64,000 nt of DNA from Rehmannia glutinosa (GCA_016081115.2 JABTTQ020001788.1:248001-312000), one strand, 5' to 3'. Shown: positions 47,701-60,029, counted from the first letter of the stretch. Numbers and translations are program-made. The notes: generated by a model not told the origin, from the sequence alone.

Positions 47701-48800
47701 AACGCCGGGTGTTAATTTACAATAATATTTTATTCAGTATTAAAGATGTGTATAACTCAATAGCATCTATTTCAAGTGCTCGTTCTGTCCTATGCACTGG
47801 TCCATATCATCAGTATCCAGTACGGATATGTTTTGAGTTGAGGATGCTCAGAATACTAGATGCTCTTACGGTCCGTTTTTATGAGTTCCCAATGGAGGTA
47901 CTAAAACTAGTTCAACTAAGGTACCTTGCTCTCACTTTTAATGGAAACCTACCTTGTTCCATATCTAAACTTTGGAAGCTTCAGTTCTTGATTGCGCGAC
48001 GACATCTAAGCATTAAATCCTCAGCCTATCTGCCAATGGAGATATGGGATATGAAAAACTTGAAGCATATTCAAATTGTAGGAAGCAACCTGCGAGAGCC
48101 ATATGGCGAAGCTCTTTTACCATACCTCTTAACACTTTCAGATGTGAATGCTGATAGTTGTACCAAAGGTGTTTTTGAAAGTATTCCTAATCTAATAAAA
48201 TTAGGAATTCAATTCGAATTGGTTCCTGATGTTGATGAACCTTTGAGTTGTTTTGATCATATCCGCCATCTCGAGAAACTAGAATCACTCAAATGTGTCG
48301 TCGTGAATCCTAATCTTAGGTTTGAGAGTGTTGCCCCACGACTTTCAATTTTTCCATCAAGTCTTAAAAAGTTGAGTTTGAGTGGGTTTGGATATCCCTG
48401 GAAAGACATGGATGTGATTGGTTCGTTGCCGTATCTTAAAGTGTTGAAATTGCGATGCTATACCTTTCGAGGCCCAACGTGGGAAACATTAAACGACAAA
48501 TTTGAGAGACTTGATTTTCTTCTACTTGAAGATACAGATTTGGTGCACTGGACAGCCGGAGATCGCAGCTTCCGATGGCTTAAGCGCCTGAGCATAAAAA
48601 ACTGCTACAAATTACAAGAGATTCCCAGAAAATTTGATTCTATTGAAAAAATTGAAATAGTTGACAGCAATCCTGGGGTTGTGGCTTGTGCAATACAAAT
48701 AAAAAGAATCATCAGTTGCTATATCGAGGTGCCGTTCCTGAAGTCGATGTTAACGTCCACCTGTTGTCATGACCGCCAAATACATGGTTCAAAAGGTTAG
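44712..48800 (+). CDS. R1-type CC-NB-LRR resistance protein, two exons, one frameshift
   Basis: Intracellular immune receptor of the late-blight R1 family. Exon 1 (44712-45468) starts MASYAALISLMHTIKSLQST and encodes an extended coiled-coil region with acidic spacers; exon 2 starts at 46247 after a pyrimidine-rich acceptor. Phases agree (S-E-I-R-E-T). NB-ARC motifs in order: P-loop VGMAGIGKTTLAKEIF, kinase-2 YLIVLDDVW, RNBS-B NRVLLTTR, GLPL CDGLPLTI, RNBS-D CFFYMALFP. A missing T in the run 47411-47414 shifts frame. From 47416 on, the second frame holds the winged-helix end, the MHD-position motif (YRVHSVFRHLC, so VHS) and about 14 irregular LRRs to the stop at 48800. Correcting for the T gives about 1103 residues. 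The stop overlaps a possible donor (AAAGGTTAG), so a short further exon is possible. Confidence 0.88.
45707..46115. mobile_element. Harbinger/Tourist-like MITE in NLR intron
   Basis: 409 bp with long inverted ends (GGGGATGTATGGATATATTT against GGTTATGTATGGAATTGTTT read from the right; both continue CCAANTCCAATTTTC) and a TAA duplication on each side (45704-45706 and 46116-46118). The TNA duplication and GG-rich ends fit PIF/Harbinger. Confidence 0.75.
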
Positions 48801-49850
48801 TGCTCATTAATCAAGTCCTAATTAGGTTTTTATTTCAAGGATAATATATATTATAAGAGAAAGAAATTGAATTCTAATAGGGTTGGAAATTTCAATTTGA
48901 CATTGTAAAATATAATATGAATTTAATTAGTTCGGCTCCTCTGTTTCAACTTTTTTTTTTTTTTGAGTTTTTTTTTTTTTTTTGAGTAACTCCTCTGTTT
49001 CAACTTTAATGTTTTATTTGCGCACTTAATTTCCGAAATACATTCTAGCTATCTAGACATGATTCATGATAATTGTATATTTAAGAAAAATATTTTTACA
49101 ATTAGTGTAGATTTATAAATTGAAACACCAAAGAAGGATTAGGGTTGGCTTTGATACCTGGGATATATTCATAGCTGTTTAAGACACTGCACTCTCGTTT
49201 AAGTGCTGCTATTCACTGGTATCTATGCTTCGGAAGTTAATAGTCTTAATTATCAAACCTTACTGTTTTTTTCTTTTTGTTAGAATAAACGGTGGAATTA
49301 AAAAGTAAATTAAGTATAATAATAATAATAAGGGGAGTTTCTGAAATGTAATATTTTGATTGAGGGGTAATGTAATATTTTGATAAACGTAAGGGAGTTT
49401 CGAAATGTTTTTGCATATGAAAGGGGAAAATGTAAGACACATCAAATCTAGAGGGATTTTTGTAATTTTCGAAAATCTTTGAGTTTTTCTGTAACGAAAC
49501 TCAAGGGTGTTATTATAATTATCCCTAATAATAATAGTTTTATTAAGCTAAGTCACATCGTGTATTTTCACTATATTTTATGATAGAGAGCATAAAAAAT
49601 ATATAAATTTTCATATTTTTCCATTTTCCAGATGTTTATTTTTCTTGAATTTTCATTAAGTTTCAAATTTTGTAGCGAGGATTAAAGAATTTGACCAATG
49701 TATTGTAGACACAGGTTCGTCTGATTAATTTGGATAGTGCAAGTTGAACCCTTTGAAGTGTGGAAGAACTAGAAAATGTTCTCGCGCGCTTAAGGCGTGG
49801 ACGCGTAAAAAGCAGTGAATTTTACGTAAAGTGGCGGACGCTTTTGTTGG
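48801..49850. other. Downstream of NLR, AT-rich, no gene seen
   Basis: Holds two long T-runs (48951-48980) and, at about 49310-49535, a repeat ending TTATAATTATCCC that resembles the right end of the MITE at 35019-35273. Confidence 0.5.
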
Positions 49851-49892
49851 CTGCAAGATTTTGTTTTATTCCACCATAATTTTAGGAGTTCT

Positions 49893-52800
49893 TTTTTTTT
49901 TTAGAAGAAATTGTAATAGCTTTATTAGGAAACAGATAAGTCTGTTAGTACAATTTCAGTCACCCAAAGCGGGATGTCTTCACTCGTCCACCTAAAAGAC
50001 GTAGAAGAAAAACTTGCAAAATTAGCTAATCTACGAGCAACATTGTTGGCAACACGACGCATGTGACGAATTTCATTTGCTCCCACATTAGCTAGTAAAT
50101 TCCTAATTTCTTGAATGAATAAACCTCTGTAGCTTAGGTCCTCTTGATTGGCCATGACTGCTTGCACCGCCATCAAAGAGTCCGAGTAAACAATCATCGG
50201 GCCTATACCGTCATCCCTTGCTCTGATCAGTCCATCTCTAATTGCCCTCAGTTCGCCGTCCAATACACAGTCCAGATGTTCATTTCTAGTGCCAAATCCA
50301 ACAACAATTTCACCCTCTGAATTTCTTATAACTCCCCCTGTAGCATACCTATATTCTTTAGTATTATAGCAAGCATCCACATCAAGTCTACAATAGTTAG
50401 AAACATGCCTGATCCATTGCACCTCTGTTTTGCTCCCTTTATTCTCCACCAGACTTGTTTGTTTTTGTGCTACTCTAAATGCATTCAAAAAATCAATAGC
50501 CCAACTTACATCTGATGCCATTCTCTTCTTTCCCTTATCATGGGCAAAGTTTTGCTTCTCTTTCCATACTCCCCAAGTATAACAAGCAAAAGCTTCGAAT
50601 CTAATCTTCCCCAATTTTTCTTTCATCCAAACAGCAACATCAATGATAACCCCTGCTTGGGCTTGCTTCAGCAAATTCCAAAATTCTGACTTCTTCCAAA
50701 TTTCCCGAACGGCTTGACAATAGAAAATCGAATGAGTCGTGGTGTCGTTACCATAATGACAAAGCGCACACCCATCTTCTGCTGGCACATGATGTCTATT
50801 CAGGTTCACTTTAAATCGCAATTAAATTCCACGAAACTCTCCACCAGAAAATGCGGATTTTAGGCGGTATAGATAATGCCCATAAAAACTTCCACCACTT
50901 CTCCATCATTGAGGCTGAGCAATGCATATTCGATTCAAAAAAACCAATTGCTAATTTATAGCCCGACCAGACCGAATATGTCCCTTTCCCATCATATCTC
51001 CAATATCTACAGTCATCATGGCTAATGGATGGCAATGGTTGTATCAGGATTTCTTCAGCAATATATCTAGGAAATGTTTCTCTAATAATTGGTTCCTTCC
51101 ACTTCCCATCTTGAATCAATTGGTTCACCATGCTGAGTCCATTCGAATCAGTTTGCATATTACTCATATTTTTCATTGATTTTACCCAATGATCTCTAAA
51201 TGTTCTCACCTGCTTACCATCACCAATACGCCAACTGATACCCTCCTGAATAAGGTCACGACTCCACAACAAAGACCTCCAAATGTAGGAAGGCTTCGTA
51301 CCCATTCCCGTCTCCATGATGTCTCCGTGTTGAAAATACCGTGCTTTGAGTACCCTGGATACCAGGCTATCCGGACGACAAATTATACGCCAGATTTGTT
51401 TTGCCAAAAGAGCCCTGTTAAATTCGTGTAAATTTCGAAACCCCATCCCGCTCATGCTCTTTGGTTTACACAAATCAGACCACTTCATCAAGTGTAATTT
51501 TTTTCAGGCCACCTTCCATGCCCCACCAAAAATTAGCACAAGCTCCCTCTATTTCATCACAAATGGCTTGTGGAATGCGGAAACACGACATGGCATACGT
51601 CGGTATAGATTGTAGCACAGCTTTTATCAAAATTTCCTTACCTCCTTCCGAAAATATTTTCCCACCCCAGCCTGCTATCTTCTTCAAGATGCGATCCTTC
51701 AAATAGCCAAATTGGAGCCTCTTACTACGGAGTGAAAAAGTGGGTAGTCCCAAGTACATCTCATGTCCTTGTACCACTGACAACTTGAAAGCATTCTTAA
51801 AATAATTCACAACTTCAGGTTTGGTATTAGGGCTGAATGTAATTACTGATTTTTCATAGTTAATGAGCTGTCCCGAGGCTTTCTCATAACTTGTCAAAAT
51901 ATTAGCAATTCGATCACATTCCAACTCTATGGCTCTACAAAATATTAAACTATCATCCGCAAAGAATAAATGCGATAATGGGCGGCAACGAGGGGCAATG
52001 CGAACCCAAATTATCCACTTCGTTTCCAGATGATGTTTAAATAGTGATGAAAGACCATGGGCACATATAACAAATAAATACGGGAAAAGAGGGTCACCTT
52101 GCCGTAGACCGCGGCTTGGCTTGACCCTTCCAATTCTTTCACCATTGAGATTAAATGAATATGTGACTGTCTTCACACACTCCAAAGTGAGGCTGATCCA
52201 CTTCGTGTCAAACCCAAGATGCTTCATTATAGCCTCAAGAAAACTCCATTCAACTCTATCATACGCTTTGCTCATATCGAGTTTCAAAGCGGCATAGCCC
52301 CGGTTACTAGCCCGATGTTCGAATCCAATGAATACTTTCAAAACCCAAGATAACATTATCCGTAATCAACCTTCCCGGGATGAAAGCGCTTTGGAATTTG
52401 TCTACGATGTCATTCAAAATAAGCCTCAATCTGTTTGTTATTGCCCGAGCAATAATTTTATACAATACATTGCAAAGGCTTATTGGCCGGAATTCTTTCA
52501 CCATGACTGGGTTCGCAACCTTCGGGACTAAAGTGATGACCGCACTATTCCACTTACTCAATTCCCGCTGCCATTTAAAACTGATAGCACCTCAGCCGTG
52601 ATATCATCTCCCACGATGGCCCAATATTTCTGAAAGAACTGCGCCATTAATCCATCCGGTCCCGGTGCTTTATCCGGAGCCATGTCAAATAACGCCTTCT
52701 TCACAGCTTTCGCATCAAACGGTTCACATAAGAGCCTGTTTTTATTCTCATCGACTTTCGGCTCCACACAGTCCATAATCTGCTCGATTTCAGAATTTGG

Positions 52801-53145
52801 AGGATGATTCGAGGTAAAGATTTCAGCAAAATAATCTGTGATTATTTCCCCCATCGCCAATGGATCTGTGCAATAATCTCCTTGTTTAGATGCTAGGCCA
52901 TTGATCGTATTTATTTTTTTCCTTCGAGATGCTTGCGCATGAAAGTATGGTGTATTTCTATCCCCGTGTTGTAGCCAATTATTCCTACTCCGTTGCTTCC
53001 AAAACATCTCCTCTTGTGAAACAAGTGTTTCGATCGATCTTTCCAGTTCAGTAATTTCTGCTTCAGATTCCTTCCAATTGTGAGAGTTTTTCATTTTATT
53101 CAGCCTGACTCTCTCTCTCTCTTTAGGTGCTTTGGAAGGTGATGG
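49893..53145 (-). mobile_element. 5'-truncated LINE (L1-type), 3.25 kb
   Basis: Minus-strand non-LTR element: poly(A) appears as the T-run 49892-49902, and the coding region reads right to left. Flanks AATTTTAGGAGTTCT (49878-49892) and AATTTAGAAGTTCT (53146-53159) are the target-site duplication, with one substitution and one indel. The endonuclease and ORF1 are absent, as usual for incomplete reverse transcription. Confidence 0.88.
49925..53094 (-). pseudogene. LINE ORF2: reverse transcriptase, zf-RVT, RNase H
   Basis: Five frame segments read in order. The first (53094-52558) has WLQHGDRNTPYFHAQASRRK and MAPDKAPGPDGLMAQFF, the second ITLVPKVANP...FRPISLCNVLYKIIA. The third (52356-51475) has SKAYDRVEWSFLEA, GLRQGDPLFPYLFVI and the catalytic FADD in LSHLFFADDSLIFC. 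The fourth covers WSDLCKPKSMSGMGFRNLHE and the zf-RVT start; the fifth (50821-49925) begins CALCHYGNDTTTHSIFYC and ends in an RNase H fold (RLDVDACYNTKEYRYATGGV, DSLMAVQAVMANQE). Small indels near 52560, 52330, 51483 and 50815 break it. RT and RNase H acidic residues remain, so decay is modest. Confidence 0.9.
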
Positions 53146-53261
53146 AATTTAGAAGTTCTGACTCATTACTTTAGGCTTAATTTGAATGAATGAATTTAAA
53201 GTTGAATAGGTCTCTTATAGGATCGTCTTACGGATTCTATTCCGTAAGACAGATCTCCATA

Positions 53262-53320
53262 GGGGAATTGAACCTGCGCGCTTGATAGACACAAAGTGAA
53301 ATCTATCACTACACCACTAG
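53262..53320 (-). other. tRNA-like (SINE-head) segment
   Basis: On the minus strand, AGTGGTGTAGTGATA (A-box-like) is followed 30 bp later by GGTTCAATTCCCC, a good B box. No acceptor stem pairs at the ends, so this is not a functional tRNA but a relic of a tRNA-derived SINE or pol III promoter. Confidence 0.5.
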
Positions 53321-53460
53321 TCTTGTTCTCGCAATTTCAAAAGTATAACAATCTATATAAACCATTCCTAAATACGCTTGGTAATTAAAAAAATTAAAAA
53401 CGCTCTAAATGCAAAGGCTAAGAATCGAACCCAAGTGTATTAAAAACATGATACATTATC

Positions 53461-54125
53461 TCAATATATGGATTCTTATAAAAGTGTTACTTTAACTACA
53501 TAATATTTATATTTTATTTTTCCTCTTTTTTTGTTCCTAGTTTGTAACTGTATTAAGAAATCTGATACTTTATCTCAACAAACGCATACTTTTACTTATA
53601 AAAGTGTTACTTTAACTATATCATATTTATTTTTTATTTTTCCTTCTTTCTTTCATTTCTAATTTGTGACTATATTTAAAAAAACATGAAAAAATATGAT
53701 ACATTATCTCAAAAAATAGATACTTTAACGTATAAAAGTGTTACTTTAACTCTGTTGTATATATATTTATTGTAATATATTCATAATTTGTGACTATATT
53801 AAAAAATATGTTACTTTATCTCAAAAAACAAATATTTTTACTTATAAAAGTATTACTTTAACTCTATCATATTTATTATTCATCTTTCTTTGTATTTATT
53901 ATTAAGAAATGTAATACTTTATTTAAAAAACAAATATTTTTATTCTTAAAACATGATGTTTTGTCTCAAAAATATATATTTTTACTCATAAAGGTGTTAC
54001 TTTAACTACGATATATTTATTTTTCCTTCAATGTAATGTAATCATAATTTGTGGCTATATTAAAAAAATGATACTTTATCTAAAATAACCGATACTTTTT
54101 CTCATAAAATTGTTACTTTAATCGG
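53461..54125. repeat. Degenerate tandem repeat, about six units of 110-145 bp
   Basis: The core gatactttatctcaaaaaa...actnataaaagtgttactttaac returns with GTTACTTTAAC (or a variant) at about 53486, 53606, 53740, 53851, 53996 and 54111, with AT-rich spacers. Inside the Mutator-like element. Confidence 0.75.
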
Positions 54126-54224
54126 AAGAAAAATAGAAAAAAACCAAAAAAAAAAAAGCAAGAGGTGCTTTGACCCGTAAGACGGTCCCTACATGAACTT
54201 TTGCCTTTAAAGTTTGATTTTTAA

Positions 54225-54320
54225 ACTGCAAGATTTTGTTTTATTCCACCATAATTTTAGGAGTTCTGACTCAATACTTTAGGTTTAATTTGAATGAATG
54301 AATTTAAAGTTTGATTTCAA
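54225..54320. repeat. Uninterrupted paralogue of the LINE insertion site
   Basis: CTGCAAGATTTTGTTTTATT...CCACCATAATTTTAGGAGTT...CTGACTCAATACTTTAGG...GAATGAATTTAAAGTTTGA occurs whole here. The same text occurs at 49853-49892, continued at 53149-53203, with the LINE inside and the Mutator-like element at its end. The ancestral arrangement was a direct tandem duplication of roughly 105 bp. Confidence 0.82.
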
Positions 54321-55288
54321 ATATGTAATAATAAATCAATTAAACTTGTTTAGATACAATGCGTTTCAATTCTTTAGACTCAATTATTGAATCATTTTGA
54401 TGGATTTGAAATACCCTTATATTGGGTCATTTGAAACCATTCCGCCTAAAAGACCGCATATTTCCCTATTCATTTTTTCTCCCTTCTCTCTAAAACCCTA
54501 ATACAAAAAATACAAACCCACTTTTCCTTCCTTCCCCATTTCTCAGCCGCCCCTCCCCCTCTCCCTCCTCCCTCCATGCTTCCTGTTAGAGAGCCGACGA
54601 TGGTCGGTCATTTGTGACATCCAACATCGGCCACTGGTCGGATTTCTACTTCACGATGTTTTCTTTTATGAGTTAGATCCGGACTTTGGGATTACTTCGT
54701 GGAGGCGGGTAGAAGCCGCGAGAGGCGGGTTGGAGCCCGCAAAGGCGATGGGTCTTGACAAGAGATATGGGTGAGGGAGAGGTATTTTTATCTTTTTTTT
54801 TTTTTTTATTTTTGTTTTTTTGTTTTTTCTAGTTTGTGTTTTGTTGTAATTTTCTTATTTTTTAAGTCCATGTTTTCATGGTTGATTTGCAAAAATTGTA
54901 AAGTAGTCGATAATTTTTATATTGTAGACTTGTAGTGCGTGATGTAACTCGTGGCGAGAATTTGTTCAGTTGTAGGTCTTCCTTGAGGAGTGCATGTCCT
55001 CCTTATGGGGGTGGTTTAGTCTCCTGTCGGAGTGTTTAGTTTTTTTTTTGTCTTTTTATTGTTTTTTGTTGTTTGCCTTTTGAGTCTTGTTTCTTCTCCT
55101 CGATGGGTGATTGTTTTTCTCACGCGAGCTTTCCTCGACATTTATCTCTCGATCAAGGTATTCCTTTTGCCAGTTTGCGGTGTAATTTTATTTTGAATTT
55201 TGAGATACTATCTTTTTTAAGGAGAAAAAAAATCATTCAACCTAATCATCTCATCCGAATGGAACCTTAGGTCTTTTTGAGAAAAGAA
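54321..55288. other. Intergenic, no gene seen
   Basis: C/T-rich stretch at 54470-54580 and T-rich 54790-55070. Short open frames have no recognisable product. Confidence 0.45.
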
Positions 55289-55560
55289 TCTACAAGAGAC
55301 AGAGACTTTTGTGACGAATGTATTTGCGACAACAAATGTCAACAGAAAACACCAAGTATTTGTGACAACATTTAGTCCCTAATAACTTGGGAAACAAATT
55401 CTTAAACAAATTGTTCCTAACAACAATATCGATGACATATGAAAAAAAGTCGTACAAAAATTTGTCAATTGCAACAACATGTTGCCGCTAAACGTTTTTA
55501 TCGCTAAAGTAGCTTCTGAATCTTTTGTAACGAGATTGCCATCCCTAATTTGTCATTGTT
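55289..55560. repeat. CACTA-like subterminal repeats, left block
   Basis: Starts near CTACAAGAGAC, similar to the usual CACTACAAGA terminus, then has repeated GTGACGA/GCGACAACAAATGTC/TTGTGACAACA motifs typical of EnSpm/CACTA ends. It closely resembles 60330-60370 (acaaatgtcancgaaaanac...aagtatttg). Confidence 0.5.
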
Positions 55561-56509
55561 AGTGATGGCTTCTACGTCGCTGTTAATAATTTAGTGATTG
55601 GGGTGATTGGGGAAGTTTTGGAGATGATTGGGGGAAGTGGAGTTTGATATGATGTATTGGGAAATGTGTGTATTAGTAAAAAAACGATCGGGAAGCGTAA
55701 TGTAATGTTTGGTTGGTGATTGGGGGAAGAAATTAGGAAAGTTGACTTTTTAATGCTAACCAAACATACCCTAATTTGTCTGATTCCTCTCTCTTCACAT
55801 TTTTGCTCCCGCGGTCTAATTTTTCCTCTTTTTTTCTCCCGCATGTTACCATCATTTTCTCTCTCGCCGCACCTGCGCCCATCGCTGCCGACGATGCTAT
55901 CACCTGTTGTTGTAGCTTCCACGTCCCTCTCTCTTTCTCTTAGTGTCTCTTTGATTTCTTTCCCCATTTATCTCCCTCGTCAGGTTGTTGCCCCCATTGT
56001 CATCGCCAAGGCTACTATCAATGTCTCTCGCCAAGTTAGATCTATCTCTTTTCCTCTTTGGTATATAATTTGACTTTTGTTTTTTTCGAATATGCCGGGT
56101 CTATTGAGGTATGGTTGATCTGAATAATAATTGTTATGTGTGGATATTTGTATTTGATCGTATGTGCTTGTATATCCTGAAATTAGGTTTTCTAACCCCC
56201 ATTCTTAATATGAAATCTGCAATTTTGTTTGGTGTTTCCTGTTGTAAATCAATAGATGGTACACTACAATGCCTGACTGTTTTTGCATCGACAAATTATG
56301 CTGGAGATAAGTTACTGAAAAGCCTTGGTCGTTTTGATAATTTTTTTTATTTCCTTTTCTTGTTACCTAATCAATCTCTGCAGTTTTCTTGAGCATCATG
56401 AATTCATGATTAATATCTTTTTTATTCTTGTAACATTTTGGAGTCTATTGTGTTGATTTATTCTTCTTCCTGGTAAATTGTGCTAGGAAGACTTACAGAA
56501 GTAACTATG

Positions 56510-57551
56510 TGAGCAGGGTGAAAATGGGAGTGCCAATGCCAATGCTTGGAGGTAAATGGGAATTTGCAGTTTCAAGCTTTTTGCTACTGATTGTGCTGTT
56601 TCGCAGTTTCGAGGTGGAATCTTAATCCTAAGCGCGCCAAAAGGTATTTTTTTCAAATCTTGATTTGATTTTCATTTGTATTTTGCTGGTATATATGTTT
56701 GAATGTGTTTGTTGATTTGTGTGTGTGAGGTAAATTTGTGTGGATTTACTTTGCATTGAATTATGGGTTTAGCTTGGCTCTTGAAATGGATCTCTGTAAA
56801 TCTTGAGTTTGGTCAAATAGGTTGACTGAATATTTTACTAGTTTGTTAATTGCATTCTCACAAAAAAGAGGTGGGGTTTCTTTATTTTAGTTTCTTTTTG
56901 TAAGTAACTAAGAGTTGGATTAGCAATTTCTTGGCATAATGGTTTTTTATCTGAATTGATCTGTGGGATAGTTGCATCTAACCATCTTTTTATTTTAAGA
57001 TTCGGCCTCTCTCTTATCGTATGGAATTATGCATCTAACCATACCTGTGGTATTCTCATTTATGCTATACTGGAGGATCATTTGGTTGGGGACAAATTTA
57101 GTGTAATCATCTTGGATATTATGTTTCTTCTCAATGTTATCGTGAGGCTAATCATTAAGTCAACCATTTGTCCAACACACATTCCCTTGAGTGTTTTACT
57201 GGTTTAATGTTTTCTTATATCTGCTGATTTTACCAATTATTTTGTTTCTGAATGTCACTTGATTCGACGATAAATATTGGTATGCACAGATTTTGAAGGT
57301 ATCAGGATTACGTTGGACGCCCCAGGGCTTTGATTTCCAGTAAGCACCTCCTTTCATGTTTTTGAGATTTTTAACCTTGTATATTTGCTGCTTTTGTCCT
57401 CTCAACAGCGAGGACTATGAGCATCTCACTTATTTATCTTTATTATCATAGTGTTTTGAACAACCTAGCATTATGTGGGCTTGATCCTTCTAGATTGCTT
57501 CGGCCTGATCGCCTGCAAGATAGCAAGTCTCATCTTGTCAATGTATTAAAG
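56510..57551 (+). pseudogene. Exon-like gene fragments, product unrecognised
   Basis: Three stretches look like exons with splice signals: 56615-56643 (tttcgcag before, gtattttt after), 57293-57342 (ILKVSGLRWTPQGFDFQ, acceptor cacag, ending TTTCCAG) and 57454-57551 (VLNNLALCGLDPSRLLRPDR then LQDSKSHLVNVLK, followed by gtaattg). The last has coding-like composition. I do not recognise the protein. It may be a captured host-gene piece between CACTA-like ends or part of a decayed gene. Confidence 0.35.
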
Positions 57552-57600
57552 GTAATTGTCTATTTCTCTTATTAACATGTTCCCTCATGCTCTCACCCTA

Positions 57601-58113
57601 TATAAATTTCATGGAGTTAGATCTTCCTTTCGTCAGTCTTCTCTATTCTTTCTTCGATAAACCTCATGATATATTATATTTATTCTCATGGTCCTTAATT
57701 ATTGCGTAAAATATAGAGATTCATTGGTAATCAGAGAAGTAAACAAAATTAAATTGAGTACGTTCAGCTATAACTCAGATTCTTCTCACGATGGCTCGTA
57801 TCATTACATATATAAATTTCATGGAGTTAGATCTTTCTTTCGTCGGTCTTCACTATTTCTTTCTTCGATAAACCCCATGATATATTATATTTATTCTCAT
57901 GCTCTGATCACCCTATATAAATTTCATGGAGTTAGATCTTTCTTTCGCCGGTCTTCACTATTTCTTTCTTCGATAAACCTCATGATATATTATATTTATT
58001 CTCATGGTCCTTAATTATTGCGTAAAATAAAGAGATTCATTGGTAATTAGAGAAGTAAACAAAATTAAATTGAGTACGTTTGGCTATAACTCGATTCTTC
58101 TCTCGATGGCTCG
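57601..58113. repeat. Tandem repeat, three units (211, 104 and about 198 bp)
   Basis: Units start TATAAATTTCATGGAGTTAG at 57601, 57812 and 57916, all containing cttcgataaaccncatgatatattatatttattctcatg. Units 1 and 3 also share the second half (gtccttaattattgcgtaaaat...aattgagtacgtt); unit 2 is cut short after ctcatgctctgatcacc. Confidence 0.85.
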
Positions 58114-58497
58114 TGTATGCATTTCATCTTTGCACATGTTTATATCTTTGCTTGAACCCATCCTCCATCTAATTGGTAGCATTGTCTTGAGTTTTACATT
58201 GCCCTCCTTACTTTTGATAAGTTGTATTTCTTATTCCTTGTTTTTAAATATAATTTTAAGCACTTATTCAGTTCACATGAATCCATTTTCATATATACTT
58301 CTTTTTTTTCTTCTATTTATTTGCGGGGTGGAGTTGTTTACTCAAATAAAGTTATCATAATATCATCTAGACTATCGGAAGGCCAGATCATTGTGCATCA
58401 GGGCATGTCTTGGAATCTACCTTAGCTATTCACAAGTATGTTTTTCCTTTTAGGATCGTTCTTCTTGTCCGACCCATTCTCATAAGACATAATCTTG

Positions 58498-58996
58498 CGG
58501 CTCGTTTGCCATTGTTGATGGAATTTGATAAATTTTTAGGATTTGTTAGGATTAGCTATTCACAAGTATGTTCATGTATTATATAATGTTATGTAATATT
58601 ATGTTTGAGAATTGGTATTGGGTTGTTTAGTTTTTAAAAAATGTATGCAATTTTTTGTTTGGCATTTATGATTATGTAGGATACAATTGTGAATTGACTC
58701 CATTACCCCTTATTATTTTAACTTTACTATTTTGTATGTTATCTAGGATATGAGAAGTGAAATTCTAGTAACTTCACTCAAATTATGACAATTGTGGGGG
58801 GCACTTGTGAATTTTCAATGGGTGGGAAAAACAGGTATTAAATAATACCATCCCTAGGGGTGGTATTATTTATCAATTGAAGTAAGGATATTGTACTGGA
58901 CCATAACATTGATGTTGGGCTTCAATAATGAATGTCAAAAAAAAAAAAACTGATAAACTACCTTTTCCAGAATTATCACAGTTGCCAAACGAGCCG
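58498..58996. mobile_element. MITE with TTG duplication
   Basis: 499 bp. CGGCTCGTTTGCCATTGTTG at the left pairs with the right end CACAGTTGCCAAACGAGCCG; TTG lies on both sides (58495-58497 and 58997-58999). Contains the inverted repeat AATAATACCA...TGGTATTATT (58841-58870). Confidence 0.65.
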
Positions 58997-59300
58997 TTGT
59001 AGAATTTGCCCATACGAAAATATGTGTTAGAGGCAAAAAACAATTCAAAAAATGGAGTTTTTAGTGCTTTCATGGCTGAAATGGAGAACGAATCCAGTGG
59101 CCCCTCTTTCTTTTCTTGATCACATAATAAGAAGGCTTGGATTGAGAAGCTACGTTCATTGGGAAATTCTGAAAAGCTGTGAAAATCTTCTCCTCTTAGT
59201 TATCCCTGGTGAGTAAAAATTGTAATATCACAATGGACACATATTAATTAATTACACATAATTTTTACAATACATTGAAAGAAAAAAGATTATTAATTTT

Positions 59301-59601
59301 GATAATATATACAGATCCATGATTGAGCCTTGCAATGCCATTGCTATGCAAATCAACTTCTTGGTGTGCTCAAAATCATCAAGGTTGGTATTTTGTGTTC
59401 TGCCATTTTGTGGACTTATTTTTTTTATTCTCTATATCATTTTTTTTGAAAAAAATGCCCATAAATGCTCATTCCTATTTTTGTTTTTATTTTTATATTT
59501 AACAGGAGGAAGTGGATGATTGTTATGAGCTTATTTCAGATGTAATTTCAAACACTGGTTTAAATGGCAGCGAAAATTTTGCCAAATTCCAAGCAGCCCA
59601 G
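59301..59601 (+). pseudogene. Exon-like fragments, product unrecognised
   Basis: Two possible exons. The first is at 59313-59383 (acceptor atacag). The second is 59506-59601 (acceptor tttaacag), reading EEVDDCYELISDVISNTGLN then GSENFAKFQAAQ before a gtggta donor. The second reads cleanly but I cannot name the family. It may belong with the fragments at 56510-57551. Confidence 0.3.
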
Positions 59602-60029
59602 GTGGTATAATAGATGCAATTTCCAATTTTAATAACTCAAATGATTCATGGGGAGTTAAACAAATAACACAGAAGTTAGTGTTTGATGTTGCATTCAGTT
59701 TCCATCTCTATAGCCAACCTCATTTAGTCAATATGTCATGAGCTAATGATGAGTTTTTGGTTTGAACTTCTAAATTGCATTTTGGCCTTGTTTGAGATGT
59801 TTGAGCTTGACATGGGTATAATTTTACTATTTCCTGGAACTGCAACTTGCCCTCTGTTTTATTAGTGAAGTTATAATGACCATATTGTTTTAGCTGGAAT
59901 ATTGTACTTATGTAATGTATTTACATCTATGTTTTTTAAACTAATACAATTACATTTTGCACCATTTATCTTGTTTGAGTTAGTTGAGCTAGTGACATAT
60001 TAATGAATACAGGTTGATTGAAAGATATC

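Larger units (their letters stand above)
53204..54205. mobile_element. Mutator-like non-autonomous element
   Basis: 1002 bp flanked by TTTAAAGTT (53195-53203 and 54206-54214), a perfect 9-bp duplication. Ends contain GGATCGTCTTACGG on the left and the inverted GGACCGTCTTACGG on the right. Inside are a second GTCTTACGG/CCGTAAGAC hairpin (53225-53250), a tRNA-like segment and tandem repeats. No transposase. Confidence 0.65.

Noticed and set aside
53262..53320. Functional tRNA gene
   Set aside because: Only internal promoter-like boxes; no acceptor or anticodon stem can be drawn.
55720..56073. Hydrophobic open frame of 117 codons
   Set aside because: Composition-driven (TCTC-rich) and without similarity to a known family; a 5' UTR of a decayed gene is possible but unsupported.
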